Numbered from the stretch's first letter, positions 42,331-52,530 are shown. The stretch is 64,000 bases of DNA from Microglena sp. YARC (GCA_022414725.1 CM039466.1:34777004-34841003); one strand, 5' to 3'. Made by a program: numbers and translations. The notes: generated from the sequence alone by a model not told the origin.

Positions 42331-43244
42331 AACCCAAAGAAAAGCTCATGAGGAGTCTTATCTCCCTGATTGGGCAAGCGATTACGAAGGTAACAAGCAG
42401 CTAGGAAGGCATAGGGCCAGAAAGACTTAGTTTGTTTAGACTCCAGGTGGATGCTCCTAGCTATAGACTGTAAGACCCCATTGTACCTCTCCACAGTTGC
42501 ATTCTGCTGTGCAGTGTATGCCAAAGATAACTCATGCACTGCCCCAACCGATATCAGCCAATCCTCAAACCACTTTACTATAAACTCCTTAGCCCTGTCA
42601 GATCTCAGGCACTTAAAGGCAAACCCGTGCAGCTGATTCATCCATCTGAGGATGATAGTTTGGACTGCTAAGGGAGCTTCATCCCTGGTCCTCAAGCACA
42701 ACACCTCAGCATAGCCAGAGTGTTGGTCTGTGAGGCACAGAATATAAAACTCCCCACGCAGACCCCTAATATGAACCGGCCCCATGATGTCCAAGTGAAG
42801 GCGTTGGAGAGGTGCATCGATCCTAGTTTTGCTTTCTTTAGGAAAAGGGAGACGTTTGCCCTTAGCCTTTTGACAAGCATCACAAGGGATCTTAGCCAGT
42901 TTCTGGACCTGTTTGAGTGAGAGGGGTAAGTTCCTAACCATACCCTTCTTGACAAGTCTGTGCATGGCATCATAGCCGGGGTGACCCAACCGCCTATGCC
43001 ACAGCCATTCAGGAGTGGTAGGGATAACAACTCCACCGTCCTCATCAACATCAAGTGCAAAAGCTGGGTAATTGTCAGCACCAAACAAACAGCCACTGGT
43101 GGATGTAACAAGGCCTACATGCAAACTTGTAAACACCATCACTGGAGGCAGGGAAGGACCAGAGAACAGAAGAGTCCTGAGTGGCAGTGCAACTAAGACT
43201 ATCAAAAGAAAACCTTGCAGTGGAGAGAGAATGAGCCACAGCAT
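42276..43244 (-). CDS. Copia GAG-pre-integrase and integrase core
   Basis: An open frame of 322 codons. The zinc-binding HHCC module is seen as WLWHRRLGHPGYDAMH with CDACQKAK. The D,D-35-E core residues are in LHLDIMGPVH, LRSDRAKEF and QNATVERYNG, followed by FWPYAFLAACYLRNRLPNQG. This is the integrase that would insert the cDNA. The first 60 codons are out of frame with the true polyprotein and should not be taken as coding. Confidence 0.93.
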   Translation of the reverse strand: MLWLILSPLQGFLLIVLVALPLRTLLFSGPSLPPVMVFTSLHVGLVTSTSGCLFGADNYPAFALDVDEDGGVVIPTTPEWLWHRRLGHPGYDAMHRLVKKGMVRNLPLSLKQVQKLAKIPCDACQKAKGKRLPFPKESKTRIDAPLQRLHLDIMGPVHIRGLRGEFYILCLTDQHSGYAEVLCLRTRDEAPLAVQTIILRWMNQLHGFAFKCLRSDRAKEFIVKWFEDWLISVGAVHELSLAYTAQQNATVERYNGVLQSIARSIHLESKQTKSFWPYAFLAACYLRNRLPNQGDKTPHELFFGLCLMCRCCACLVALATLR

Positions 43245-43500
43245 TTACTGACAGGAGGTTCACCGGACAGTGAGGTATGTAGAGAACATCAGTTAGAATG
43301 ATTGGTGTTGGTAACCAATCACTACATAACTGAATGGATCCCATACCCTCTGCCCGTTGAACCACCCCATCACCAAACCGAACAGATGGCAGATTCGTAG
43401 GAACATTAAACACAGTGAACAAAGACCTATCACCTGTGATGGACATTCCAGCTCCAGAATCCACATGCCAGACACCCTCAGACAGGCTCGGGCTACACAC
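43075..43500 (-). CDS. Copia aspartic protease
   Basis: VWHVDSGAGMSITGDRSLFT contains the D-S-G-A active site typical of copia proteases. The downstream part (LPTPIILTDVLYIPHCPVNL) is the usual segment ending in the hydrophobic VNLLSV. The frame continues into the GAG-pre-integrase linker and stops at 43075. It would cleave the Gag-Pol polyprotein. Confidence 0.88.
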   Translation of the reverse strand: MCSPSLSEGVWHVDSGAGMSITGDRSLFTVFNVPTNLPSVRFGDGVVQRAEGMGSIQLCSDWLPTPIILTDVLYIPHCPVNLLSVNAVAHSLSTARFSFDSLSCTATQDSSVLWSFPASSDGVYKFACRPCYIHQWLFVWC

Positions 43501-43545
43501 ATGAGAGAACCTAGAGGTGCAGGAGAAAAGGACAGAGCTTACCTC

Positions 43546-44265
43546 CTACTTCTGCATAGCAAACCCATCAATTTGAGCCTGCAAGGAGGACATTTGCCTT
43601 GGAGTAAGGTGACCTGGAAGGGCCAGGTTAACAGGCAACAGTCCAGGACGCGTTGCACCATCACGGACCCTTCGCAGGAGCGGGAACTTCGTCCAGCAAC
43701 GGTCCTCCGAGTGACCATCCTTGTGGGGGCATGGTCCCCAGGTGCATTCCAGGCGCCTCTTGTTAGACCCAGAATCACCACCAGTTTTCTGCCGCCGCTG
43801 AAATGCAGCATTAGCAGGAAACTGGGGAGTGTTCCGGGACCAACCAGGGTGCCTGGAATCCGACTGAGGGAGCCCTATGTTCAGAATGACTAGCTGCCTA
43901 TATTCCTCTAGACAGGACCAGTACTCAACAGGTTGCTGGTTGTATAGCATGATACCATACTTAATCCGCAGCGTTTCGAAACGGGGCAGACTCGCACCTT
44001 GAACTATGATGCCCATGGCGTGACGCTGAGTCTGCGGAAACCCAGCACTGCGCAGGTCAGTGCACATACCGCGAACCCGACGAAAGAAAGCGTCAACCTG
44101 CTCATGAGTGCCCATGACCGAAGCATGATACTCCTTCAGCAAGAGAGGGACACGCGAGGCAAGGGCATCGGACTGCTGCCTCCGGATATGCAAAAAGATA
44201 TCCCGAGGTGAAGCAAAGTCCTTATATACCTTGACTAGGGCATCCGTCATGTTGGCAAGCATCAT
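43546..44265 (-). CDS. Copia Gag, N-terminally truncated
   Basis: An open frame of 239 codons. The middle resembles UBN2-type Gag (VDAFFRRVRGMCTDLRSAGF). A variant zinc knuckle CTWGPCPHKDGHSEDRCW lies near residue 175, and the C-terminus is LTPRQMSSLQAQIDGFAMQK. The ORF starts at the junction with the palindrome arm, so the true N-terminus is absent. Confidence 0.85.
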   Translation of the reverse strand: MMLANMTDALVKVYKDFASPRDIFLHIRRQQSDALASRVPLLLKEYHASVMGTHEQVDAFFRRVRGMCTDLRSAGFPQTQRHAMGIIVQGASLPRFETLRIKYGIMLYNQQPVEYWSCLEEYRQLVILNIGLPQSDSRHPGWSRNTPQFPANAAFQRRQKTGGDSGSNKRRLECTWGPCPHKDGHSEDRCWTKFPLLRRVRDGATRPGLLPVNLALPGHLTPRQMSSLQAQIDGFAMQK

Positions 44266-44412
44266 TTTTGGCCTGAATTTCTAAAATGTCATCTCACCGC
44301 ATCGGGTGTCGCGCACGGTGTGATACCGACGCGTATCTAACACAAATCCGATGTACATCTAACACAAATCTAATTCGGATCTATCCTAAAACTGTCTGTA
44401 CGGGGGCGAATT
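44262..44412. repeat. 140-bp dispersed repeat, copy 3, reversed
   Basis: Reverse complement of 30260-30406, marking the inner edge of the right arm. It begins TTTGGCCTGAATTTC directly after truncated copia gag. Confidence 0.9.
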
Positions 44413-44469
44413 CTGGTTTGTTAGCGCGCATTGAATGAGTCGCAGTTCGACAGAGAGAGATTCGAGTTT

Positions 44470-44800
44470 GTATGGCTGTAATCTGTATGGATTTTGCGTG
44501 GTTTACACTCGTTTTTCGAAGCGCACACGAAACACTTGTCGTCGATTTAAGCCGCATTGAGTCTTACGCAACCGCATTCACTGTGGTCCGGTACTCAAAC
44601 GAAAGCGGTGTGTATCAAGCAGGCTTCTGCTTGACAACCCTAGTGATTTTCTGAAGGGAGGAGCGCGGGCACCGTGTAGCGGTGCAGAGGGATTCAGTTG
44701 CTGACTCGCACAGTGAATACGTGGGGTGCCGCCAACATATTCAACGGATTCCTGAAGGCCCTGCGTTCTCAAGCAGACTTCTGGTTGACAACTCTGTTGG
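44470..44800. repeat. Composite element plus adjoining hairpin
   Basis: GTTTACACTCGTTTTTCGAAG, then TTAAGCCGCATTGAGTC, hairpin at 44615-44634, GC palindrome variant, then a second hairpin at 44769-44788 with one mismatch (CTGGTTGA). The second hairpin lies 45 bases from the truncated end of the LRAT gene. Confidence 0.85.
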
Positions 44801-44811
44801 ATTTCGGTAAA

Positions 44812-45697
44812 CAAACATGGCAAGAGTTCCAACCTTTCTATTTGGGACTGTTGTCCTTCAGGTCACGAATCCACTTTTTTGCAGCCCCGATGCTGCCAAT
44901 AGAGAGGGTCGCAGATGCAGCAATTCCAATTGCGAGACCAGATGTGTTGCTGGTGGTGATGCCCATGTCGTAGAAAGCTTGATCCAGTGCTTCAAATATT
45001 GCTGTAATTTGGTGCGACTCCCTCCTACATGGTGCACAAATACTTTATGAACACGACTGGCAAAATAGAAAAAACATTCAGATACCTACAAAACCGCGGG
45101 GAGGCAGATGTGATGCAGGGAATGTATTCAGTTCAGCAAACTGTGCGTCAATGATGAGATGGCATGCCCTTGCATCGGATAAATTCCATGCACACCTGAG
45201 GCAGCGACACATCGTTGCAAAGTGCTCGCAGTTGTTGAATGCGGCGTTGTAGACAAATGGGGTTTGCTCAGCATCTTTGACCAGAGCGAGGGCAAGGCTT
45301 GCCGAGAGGGTCTGATCCAGAGCAGCCCCTTCGGGGTACAAAGCCTCCGCAAAGATAGAGCCGTTGGCAACGAAGTCTTCGTAGGATCGCAAGGAGACGT
45401 TGGCCTGCTCCTTCGAAATTCCCCACACATCAACGACTGTCGGGACTTCGATATCCCCTGGTGCCACCACTTGCTGCCCGACAAAGATGCCATGGTGCCT
45501 GTAACCGGATGCGTCTTTGACCATGATCTGGGCGCCAGGCTTAAGCTTGCCGAGCATAGCATAGCCGCTCTTGTACGGCGTCAGGGTAGCATATGGGTGC
45601 CCGAGGTCTGGTGGTGACCAATCTCTGGAAGCATTCGCTTGGTGTGGGCGATTGCCGATGTGAGGATGTCGGCAAGGGGATCTTCCCGAGCTGCCAT
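44812..45697 (-). CDS. LRAT/NlpC-P60-like thiol enzyme, right copy, 3'-truncated
   Basis: It starts at 45697 (MAAREDPLADIL). A two-base insertion near 45625 shifts the frame, after which the enzyme is open to the exon end, through PYATLTPYKSGYAMLGKLKP, YRHHGIFVGQQVVAPGDIEV and NNCEHFATMCR. The region between H-G and NCEHF is uninterrupted here, unlike in the left copy. The same 61-nt intron is predicted at 45025-45085. Exon 2 lacks one T near 44990 and is cut short: after GTTTGTTACCGAAA it runs into a hairpin element, so the last dozen residues are missing. Confidence 0.72.
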
Positions 45698-45840
45698 GTT
45701 TGTCTGAAATTATGTGAGATAATATATGTTGAGAATCTAACTTTGTAAACTTGAAACTGGTGTTTGAAGAAGAGAGTACACTCGTATTTCGATGGCGCGA
45801 GGAACACACGTGTCGGATATTCGATTATCGATTAGGATTT

Positions 45841-46489
45841 CTAATAGGGAATTATATAGGGATCTTTTTTAGACAATTCTTTTACTCTGTTTTGTTCATC
45901 TATAGTCCTGTGATTGTATTTTTTACCCCAACTTGCATACCGAAGAGCTTCTAATTCGTTTTCCTCTTTTAAAGTCCGTCGTTCATGTGTGACATTAGAC
46001 CGCCGACTTTGTGGGGCATTGTGGGGCATTGGCATTGGGGGCCTGGAAGAAATCATCTTGTGGATCCGGGCTAAATCTTTCAACTGCTGGGCGTGTAGAG
46101 CTCTGGCTCTGGCTGTGACATATCATTAATTTCTTTACTGAGCTTTGCATTTGCATTGTATCTGGCATCCATTTCTTTATTGGCCTTTATATATGCATTG
46201 GATCTGGCATTGGATGTGGCATTTGTGTAATGACCTTTTGGGCATTGGCATTACATGATCCATTTCTGCACATACCCCAACCACCTCCATTCTGATTTTT
46301 TACATTTTTTGGTTTGGTGAACGGAACGAACATCATGCGACCGTCATTACCCTTCCTTTTAATGAAGACTGAGCCGTCATCGCCATTATATAGAACGCGT
46401 TTGACACCATCATTGCATACAGCGGATACGTGCGTGTTCGTCTTAATCTTGTTTCATCGATCGTTGGTTGTATATATACATTCTATACA
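45841..46489 (-). pseudogene. Family J, second copy, rearranged middle
   Basis: The C-terminal 80 codons are open (45841-46083) and end DPYIIPY as in the left copy. The N-terminal part (46489-46270) is present with an extra base near 46453 that breaks the frame. Between the two parts lies extra sequence with repeated GCATTGGATCTGGCATT-like units, after NANA. So the copy differs by an insertion as well as by indels. Confidence 0.6.
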
Positions 46490-46659
46490 ATTTTTTTAGA
46501 CGGAGATCTCAGTGTTGGCACTCACTCACTCACTCACGCATGCCGCAGCCACACACAAAGCAAAATTTTGGCCTGCATTTGTTTTTTCTCATTGCACCGC
46601 CAGGGGGGAGGACAGGGGTTTTAATTCAGGACTTTTATTGATTGGGTATAAGGATACCT

Positions 46660-46920
46660 GGTACAGATGGCATTTTTTAAATGAGGAATCCGTATTGTCG
46701 CAGCCGACAGTGTGTGTGCTTACAGGGTTCAATACTGTCCAAGACGCATTTAAGGTTGTCCCTCACAAACACATTCCATTTGTCATACTTGTGTGCAGAA
46801 TGGGCATTTAGCATATGCATTTGATGACATTGAGGAGGTGCGCATTGGGCCAGATGTTGTGTTATTGAATGCCCTTAGTCTAAAACATCGTGTGTTTGTG
46901 TTGTGTGTGACAGGTTTACA
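46660..46920 (+). pseudogene. Fragment of an unrecognised gene
   Basis: TWYRWHFLNEESVLSQPTVC and VPHKHIPFVILVCR in one frame continue in the next as NGHLAYAFDDIEEVRIGPDV and LLNALSLKHRVFVLCVTG. The two pieces join at a single-base shift near 46800, giving about 85 protein-like residues. The piece starts where the right arm departs from the left (near 46630) and ends at a GTTTACACTCG element near 46935. No family was recognised. Confidence 0.4.
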
Positions 46921-46929
46921 GATCTTACT

Positions 46930-47160
46930 TCACGTTGTTTACACTCGTTTTTCGAGGCGCACTCGGAACACTTGTCTTCGATTGATTAAAGCCGCATTGT
47001 GTCTCGTCTTTTCGCAACCTCATTCACTATGGTCCGGTCCTCCAAAGAAACCGTATGGTCTCAAGCAGGCTTCTGCTTGACAACACTATGGGAATTCTGA
47101 AGGGGAATCGCGGGTCCCGCGGAGCGGGGCAGTGGAATTGAGCTGCTGACTCACTGACTG
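46930..47160. repeat. Composite element, right arm only
   Basis: GTTTACACTCGTTTTTCGAGG, GATTAAAGCCGCATTGTG, hairpin TCAAGCAGGCTTCTGCTTGA at 47061-47080, ACACTATGGGAATTCTGAAG, GGGTCCCGCGGAGCGGGGC, GAATTGAGCTGCTGACTC. It matches the element of 25740-26085 in reverse. Confidence 0.88.
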
Positions 47161-47534
47161 ATCCCATGTGGCACCATAAAGCAAGCAACAACCCAGCTGC
47201 GGCTTGGCTGTTCCGTATACAAATTCAAAAAAGACCCATCTTAACAACAAAAGGAAATAATACACCCAGTTATTACATAAACTAAATGGCACTACTTTCC
47301 TACCGGATGAGGAAGAGTACCAATGACCATTTTGAAAACAAAAGGTATGTCTCAAGCAGGCTTCTAAAGAGAGCCACCATGCATGGATAGATTGTCCTGA
47401 GAGTGTGTATATGGTTAGATGTGATTGAAAACAAGCTGTAGCCAAGAGGAAGGGAGTAGAAATGGAATTGAGAGTGTCGCGGTAGGTTATTGTTGACCTG
47501 AACCCCTGGTGTTACCGCGACTTCTTTTCCGGTT
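47161..47534. other. No gene seen; one half-hairpin
   Basis: Holds a broken hairpin start, GTCTCAAGCAGGCTTCTAAAG near 47350, and nothing else that I recognise. Confidence 0.5.
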
Positions 47535-47750
47535 ACCGCGGCTGCTGGCACCAGACTTGCCCTCCAATGGATCGTCGTTAAGGGATTTAGATTGTACTCA
47601 TTCCAATTACCAGACATTAAATGCCCGGTATTGTTATTTATTGTCACTACCTCCCCGTGTCGGGATTGGGTAATTTGCGAGCCTGCTGCCTTCCTTGGAT
47701 GTCGTAGCCGTTTCTCAGGCTCCCTCTCCGGAATCGAACCCTAATCCTCA
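47535..47750 (-). rRNA. 18S rRNA gene fragment, about 215 bp
   Basis: On the minus strand it reads ATTAGGGTTCGATTCCGGAG, GAGCCTGAGAAACGGCTAC, CAAGGAAGGCAGCAGG, AATTACCCAATCCCGACACG, GGTAATTGGAATGAGTACAA, then GTGCCAGCAGCCGCGGTAA. These are universal segments of the 5' domain of eukaryotic small-subunit rRNA, up to the 530 loop. Both ends stop abruptly, so it is a captured piece, not a working gene. Between them, AACAATACCGGGC...GTCTGG is taxon-informative. Confidence 0.93.
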
Positions 47751-47752
47751 CA

Positions 47753-48073
47753 TTACATGTATCGTCCCTTCCAGAAGTCGGGATTAGGATCTTTTAAAGT
47801 CCGTCGTTCAGGCTGCCGACCTTTTGGGGCATTGGCATTACATGATCCATTTCTGCACATACCCCAACCTCCATTCTGATTTTTTACATTTTTTGGTTTG
47901 GTGAACGGAACGAACATCATGCGACCGTCATTACCCTTCCTTTTAATGAAGACTGAGCCGTCATCGCCATTATATAGAACGCGTTTGACACCATCATTGC
48001 ATACAGCGGATACGTGCGTGTTCGTCTTAATCTTGTTCATCGATCGTTGGTTGTATATATACATTCTATACAA
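47753..48073 (-). CDS. Family J, third copy, C-terminus replaced
   Basis: 106 codons. It is nearly identical to the left copy through VLYNGDDGSVFIKRKGNDGR and the NGGWGMCRNGSCNANAP motif. After ERRTLK the family sequence stops. The frame runs on into unrelated sequence (DPNPDFWKGRYM) at the edge of the 18S rRNA fragment, so this copy is cut off by that junction. The first ATG (48073) may not be the start, as its neighbour copy reads TTG in an equivalent place. Confidence 0.55.
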   Translation of the reverse strand: MYRMYIYNQRSMNKIKTNTHVSAVCNDGVKRVLYNGDDGSVFIKRKGNDGRMMFVPFTKPKNVKNQNGGWGMCRNGSCNANAPKGRQPERRTLKDPNPDFWKGRYM

Positions 48074-48190
48074 TTTTTTTAGACGGAGATCTCAGTGTTG
48101 GCACTCACTCACTCACTCACGCATGCCGCAGCCACACACAAGCAAGATGAGGAAGAGTACCAATGACCATTTGGAAACAAAAGGTATGTC

Positions 48191-48290
48191 TCAAGCAGGC
48201 TTCTGCTTGACATATACCCTATTGGTTTTATGAAGGGGGGATAGCGTAGCAGTGGAATTCAGATGCTGGTATCAAGCAGGATTCTGCTTG
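48191..48290. repeat. Two hairpins 80 bp apart
   Basis: TCAAGCAGGCTTCTGCTTGA at 48191-48210 and TCAAGCAGGATTCTGCTTGG at 48272-48290, each followed by a TTTTAT(G/T)AAGGGGG segment. The second overlaps the 3' end of the 90-residue gene next to it. Confidence 0.85.
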
Positions 48291-48544
48291 GACACCCCTT
48301 TTGGTTTTATTAAGGGGGAAGCGCGGGAATTCCTGTCCCGAATGACTTCTGCGACGAAGACATCGACTTCTTTCTTAGACTTACACGAAACTTGAAAAAT
48401 GTGAATCTTTTGCCTAGCACCCAATTCCCGGCCTTTTTCATTAAGGATGACTTTTGAAAAGTCCCGAGTTCTGTACCCGGTGCTTTGGCATTCAAAAACG
48501 TAGTAAAAGTTCTTTAATGGCCCGGTGCAAGGTTGTGAAGACAT
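48272..48544 (-). CDS. Small basic protein, right arm only
   Basis: A 90-codon open frame starting MSSQPCTGPLKNFYYVFECQ. It has a mixed alpha/beta look with basic patches (RELGARQKIHIFQVSCKSKK) followed by EVDVFVAEVIRDRN. The last 15 or so residues translate the flanking hairpin element, so the element may supply the stop codon. No homologue lies elsewhere in the window and I recognise no family. An AT-rich tract at 48545-48600 lies upstream and could hold its promoter. Confidence 0.5.
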   Translation of the reverse strand: MSSQPCTGPLKNFYYVFECQSTGYRTRDFSKVILNEKGRELGARQKIHIFQVSCKSKKEVDVFVAEVIRDRNSRASPLIKPKGVSKQNPA

Positions 48545-48627
48545 GATTATTCTGTGTAGTAATTAAAATATAAAAAAATAATTATCGCGTATTGTCCTTG
48601 GGGGTCATCCAAAGAAACCGCATGGTC

Positions 48628-48648
48628 TCAAAGCAGGCTTCTGCTTGA
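48628..48648. repeat. Hairpin next to the LINE insertion
   Basis: TCAAAGCAGGCTTCTGCTTGA with one extra A. It is followed by ACAACACTATGGGAATTC, into which the LINE inserted. Confidence 0.85.
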
Positions 48649-48669
48649 CAACACTATGGGAATTCGGAC

Positions 48670-50850
48670 TGACCTGGAATGACACAGAACTCCTGGATAA
48701 GCTCAACATCCAATCAGTACTCCCTCAACCTGCTCACATCCCTGTCTCCCTTGTGACTCCCTTCCACGATCTAGGGATCTATACATACCACGACCTGGTT
48801 ACTCCAGCAGGCACTCACCTTATCACTACCACGGATCTCCCTCTTATCACACAGGGCAAAGTCACAAAGCACCATCGGCGCTCCCTCAACCTCCTTACAG
48901 CACACCTCACTGGCAACAGCCCCGACCTGCTCCCCTCCTTCAGCCATGCCAACCCTCTTCCATTACCGCAGCGACAACTTACCTCGTCATACACCATCCC
49001 ACCCAAACCGTCAGCCGATGCGCAGAACATGTTTGTCGCCCGCCCGGCCTCCACCCCAACTCAGCGCTACCCCACCAGCCGAGCGCAACCTCCTGTCAAG
49101 GAAGCGGACTACACAGCAGACCCTCTCCGAGACCTCAGCGGGGAACAATGGTGGCGTGGACCACCTGCAACTCCACAGCCGAATGGAACGCCAACGTCGA
49201 CCACTACGGTAAAGCATGGGGCAACAATGAAGCCGCGACAACCTGGGCATCCCGCCTTCACCTCTGCAAGGCCATCATCCGCGGCCCAGCCAAGCCCTTC
49301 TTTAAGCACTACAACATCACTAAGGTCTCCAACCCTGATCTTCTCAAGGCAGCAATGCTCCACCCTACCCCTGGATCCCCATCCCCCCCTACCCGTCTCC
49401 TTCACCTCACCTATGGTAACCAGTACAAACCCCTCAGCATCACCAGCTGGCGCAGCAAACGGACCATGGACACTAGGGACACCAGCATCACCACCACTGC
49501 CCACCTCCAATGGGCCCCCATCACCATGCACAACGACCATATCAGTCAATACACCCAAATTGGTTACACTATCCTTCACAGTAACCCAATTACTCCCACC
49601 ATTTCTGAGGTCCACTGGAAACCACAACCATACCACACCACCCACCTCATCACTATGCTGGGCCAATCCACCTATGACACCCTTCTCCAGGCCTTCAAAG
49701 ACACACCCACCACCACAACCCATCTTAACCCCAGAAGAGACTCCCACCTTACTAACTCCAGCAACAGGGACAATGGGCCACTACACCTGGCTTCAACGCT
49801 GATAACCATGCCCTTGTCCACAAACTTCTTCACATAGACACTCATGACCGAAACCCTACCTGGGACATCCAATCACCACTCAAACACACAGCCCAAACTG
49901 GCATCCTCACTGGCTCAGAAGGCCATCAAACCCACACGCATGCAGACACTACATTCCTCTATAACCCCACCGGGAAATGTGTGGGTCATAGTACAACACC
50001 CTTCTCACCTCCCTCCACACACACTATGAATACAATAAAACTACACGCCCTTCAACTTGGAACCAACTCACACAAGGAGGATTCCTACCTGATCTTGCAG
50101 CCCTATACACCAGACACAAGGACACCCCTGCCTCCACCTACACTCTTCCCCCAGCCCTGCACCAAGCTAACCTACACCTCAACATCACCCATCACCGCAC
50201 TGCTACCCCACTCAACCTAGATTCTGCCTATGAAGAATTTTCCTCCATGAACCCAGCTGACCAGCTCTTTGGAGCCAACGGGGATCTCTTCCACAGCATC
50301 TGGACAGGGGATCACTGGTGGACATCCCTACCTCCGTCACCGATGCACACAAGGCACTCAGGTGGGCTCTAGCCAGTGCTGACCACGCAGAAGCACAACA
50401 CATCCCAACATGCATTGTCTTACTCATCCCAGACAACTATAATGCCCCCTACAAGAAACTATTGCACCACCCCTGGATCCATCACGTGGACTCCAGACCT
50501 TTCTCTGAAATCTACAGCACCTCTGAAACCAGGCTAGGGGCAAACATCACAACCCTACCTCCTCCCACAAGCTCCACATTCTCATCATCAGCAACCCAAG
50601 CAGCCAACCTGAATACCTAAACCGTCTCCAGGGGTTCAAAGACATCTGGTCACAGCACATGCTCAGCATCTCACCCTACTGGGAACCACATAACCTCCCT
50701 GCACATCCTACCCTTACCTCTTCAGACACACAAATCACCTACCCCAGGACTCTTAAATCCCTCACTACCCTGCCCTGGCAGCCTACCACCCACCACTGTC
50801 CCCCTCTGCTCCCCACAGTTATCTACCCCTGCCACTACCCAGCCATACCT
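48670..50850 (+). pseudogene. LINE ORF2 segment between RT and RNase H
   Basis: The frame at 48645-49802 opens with FGLTWNDTELLDKLNIQSVL and a long proline/threonine-rich stretch. An overlapping frame (49148-49837) carries MVAWTTCNSTAEWNANVDHY and more of the same composition. Frames change at least three times before the RNase H part. The region is cytosine-rich and A/C-biased on this strand, unlike its neighbours, which helps to mark the extent of the element. No catalytic motif is seen. Confidence 0.6.
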
Positions 50851-51405
50851 ACCCTAGGTCGGCAGGTCTATACTGATGGCAGCCTGATCAAGGGAGCCCC
50901 TGGCACCCCCCAGCAAAATAGGTGCAGGGGTCTACATACCTGTGGCTGGTATGAGCTATTCCATTAACCCAGGAGGCCAAGGCGCCACCAGAACTAACAA
51001 CCGGGCTGAATTAGTGGCCATCCATCAAAGCCATAGCACGCATTGACTATAATACTGACCTCACCCTGCACACTGACAGCCTCTGCCTCACTCCAACTCA
51101 TTAACAAAATGATTCAAGATCCTACTACCTCTACACGTTCTCTTCACTCTGAACTCCTGCATTCTATCCGCACTCACCTTGTCCAACGCATTCTGGCAGG
51201 ATCACACACTACCCTCTGCAAAGTACGCTCACACACTGGCATATTGGGCAATGATAGAGCAGATGCACTAGCACGCAATGCAGCCACCAACCCAGCATCT
51301 GTACGATACACCGACACCACTGGAGAACAACCCCGCCACAACACCTATTGGCCCACTGTCCAACCCCCCTGCACACCTCTTGGCACAACTCCCCACGAGC
51401 CTTAG
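50850..51405 (+). pseudogene. LINE RNase H domain, frameshifted
   Basis: GRQVYTDGSLIKGAPGTP gives the first catalytic Asp. The next piece, in another frame, has a TDS motif (LHTDSLCL, around 51070-51090). The 51043-51405 frame ends with KVRSHTGILGNDRADALARN, the H-x-G-x2-G-N-D-x-A-D block typical of RNase H in LINEs. Catalytic residues are present but frames differ, so the domain is not translatable as written. Confidence 0.8.
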
Positions 51406-52253
51406 CACCTAACCTCACCAACGGGATCAGTCTTAACCTTCCCACTAGCTGCCACCTCGGACAACATCCCCTCAAAGGCATATATGCCACCACCTGGGCT
51501 GATAACACCCCCTTGCATCTACCCCACTCCAGCAATAAATTCTGGACATCCTCTCACATCACCCACAAAACTAAGTTCTGCATCCTCAAGGCCAGATGGG
51601 GCCGACTGTGGAACAAGAAGCTTGCCTATCGCTGGAAGATGCCCTATGCTAACAACCCCAACCCTGCCACCTCCCCCACATGCCCTATTTGTACCACCCA
51701 CGAGGACGGAGCTGGCCACATTCTTGCTGGCTGCACACACGCCACCTTCAAGGGCATGTACATCAAGCGTCATGACGCAGCTGTCCACTTACTGCACAAG
51801 GCCATCAGCAAAGGCGCCCTTGGATCCCGCCGCATTATCATGGACGCAGGTAGGCTGGAGGACCTCCCCCGCGGAGTCCTTGGCAAAACACTGCCTGACT
51901 GGTTACGCCCTCCCTCCATCTCAGCAGAGATCTGGCCCAAACTGAGGCCAGATCTCGCCATCCTGCCCGAGGTGGACTCACCCACCATTGCTTCTGACAA
52001 GGAAATCTGGATTCTAGAGCTGGGATACTGCTCTGACACCAACCATGCCACTAAGGCAGAGGATAAACATGCCCAACACACCCAGTTGGTGGCCGGCCTA
52101 AGACTAGCTGGCTACCTTGTTCACTACCTAGTTTGTTACCATTGGTACCACTGGCACCATCCCCAGAACCTTTGTGACCTCCATGACCACCCTTGGTCTT
52201 ACCAATTTAGAAATTCTTACATTAGCAGACCAGCTGCACCACCACTCTGTTGA
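51348..52253 (+). CDS. LINE ORF2 C-terminal domain
   Basis: An open frame of 301 codons. It includes SPTCPICTTHEDGAGHILAG with CTH, a C-x2-C-x8-H-x4-C type zinc finger found at the end of many LINE ORF2 proteins. Helical sequence follows (FKGMYIKRHDAAVHLLHKAI), then EIWILELGYCSDTNHATKAE. The frame closes about 270 bases before the (CAATTT)n tail, leaving a 3' UTR of reasonable size. Confidence 0.8.
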   Translation: MAHCPTPLHTSWHNSPRALAPNLTNGISLNLPTSCHLGQHPLKGIYATTWADNTPLHLPHSSNKFWTSSHITHKTKFCILKARWGRLWNKKLAYRWKMPYANNPNPATSPTCPICTTHEDGAGHILAGCTHATFKGMYIKRHDAAVHLLHKAISKGALGSRRIIMDAGRLEDLPRGVLGKTLPDWLRPPSISAEIWPKLRPDLAILPEVDSPTIASDKEIWILELGYCSDTNHATKAEDKHAQHTQLVAGLRLAGYLVHYLVCYHWYHWHHPQNLCDLHDHPWSYQFRNSYISRPAAPPLC

Positions 52254-52530
52254 CAGCTTTCAGACTATTTTACAATGTCGTAGATTCATGGAACACCACC
52301 CCGCCGGAGATTAACATTTTTTGGTCCAGCTAGTGCCACCCACGTGACTGACTGAAATGACTCTCAGTCAGTTACGGGTGGGATCACAACTAGTACTGGA
52401 TATTTTTTGTGTTTATCTATGGTGACTACAGCTAGCTTCTGCGTACGCTGTGGTGTCCTTAATCTCACGTCCCTAGAGTATTTATATTTCTTGGATGTAA
52501 CAATTTCAATTTCAATTTCAATTGGGAATT

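Larger units (their letters stand above)
38175..44264 (-). mobile_element. Ty1/copia retrotransposon, right copy, 5'-truncated
   Basis: On the minus strand the order is gag, protease, integrase, reverse transcriptase, RNase H, 3' LTR, which is the copia order (integrase before RT). The 3' LTR ends TTGATATTTCA at 38175, against array sequence. The 5' LTR, primer site and start of gag are missing: gag meets the palindrome arm at 44264. Frameshifts separate most domains. Confidence 0.92.
48670..52522 (+). mobile_element. 5'-truncated LINE with RNase H domain
   Basis: The element lies between two copies of TGGGAATTCGGAC (48657-48669 and 52523-52535), a 13-bp target-site duplication. It ends in a (CAATTT)n tract, a common LINE 3' end. 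The coding part begins after the RT core; no (Y/F)xDD motif is seen, consistent with 5' truncation. A tail-only relative is at 6891-6990. Confidence 0.9.

Noticed and set aside
48645..49802. 385-codon Pro/Thr-rich ORF as a structural or secreted protein
   Set aside because: It lies inside the LINE, between its target duplications, and reads as part of ORF2 before RNase H.
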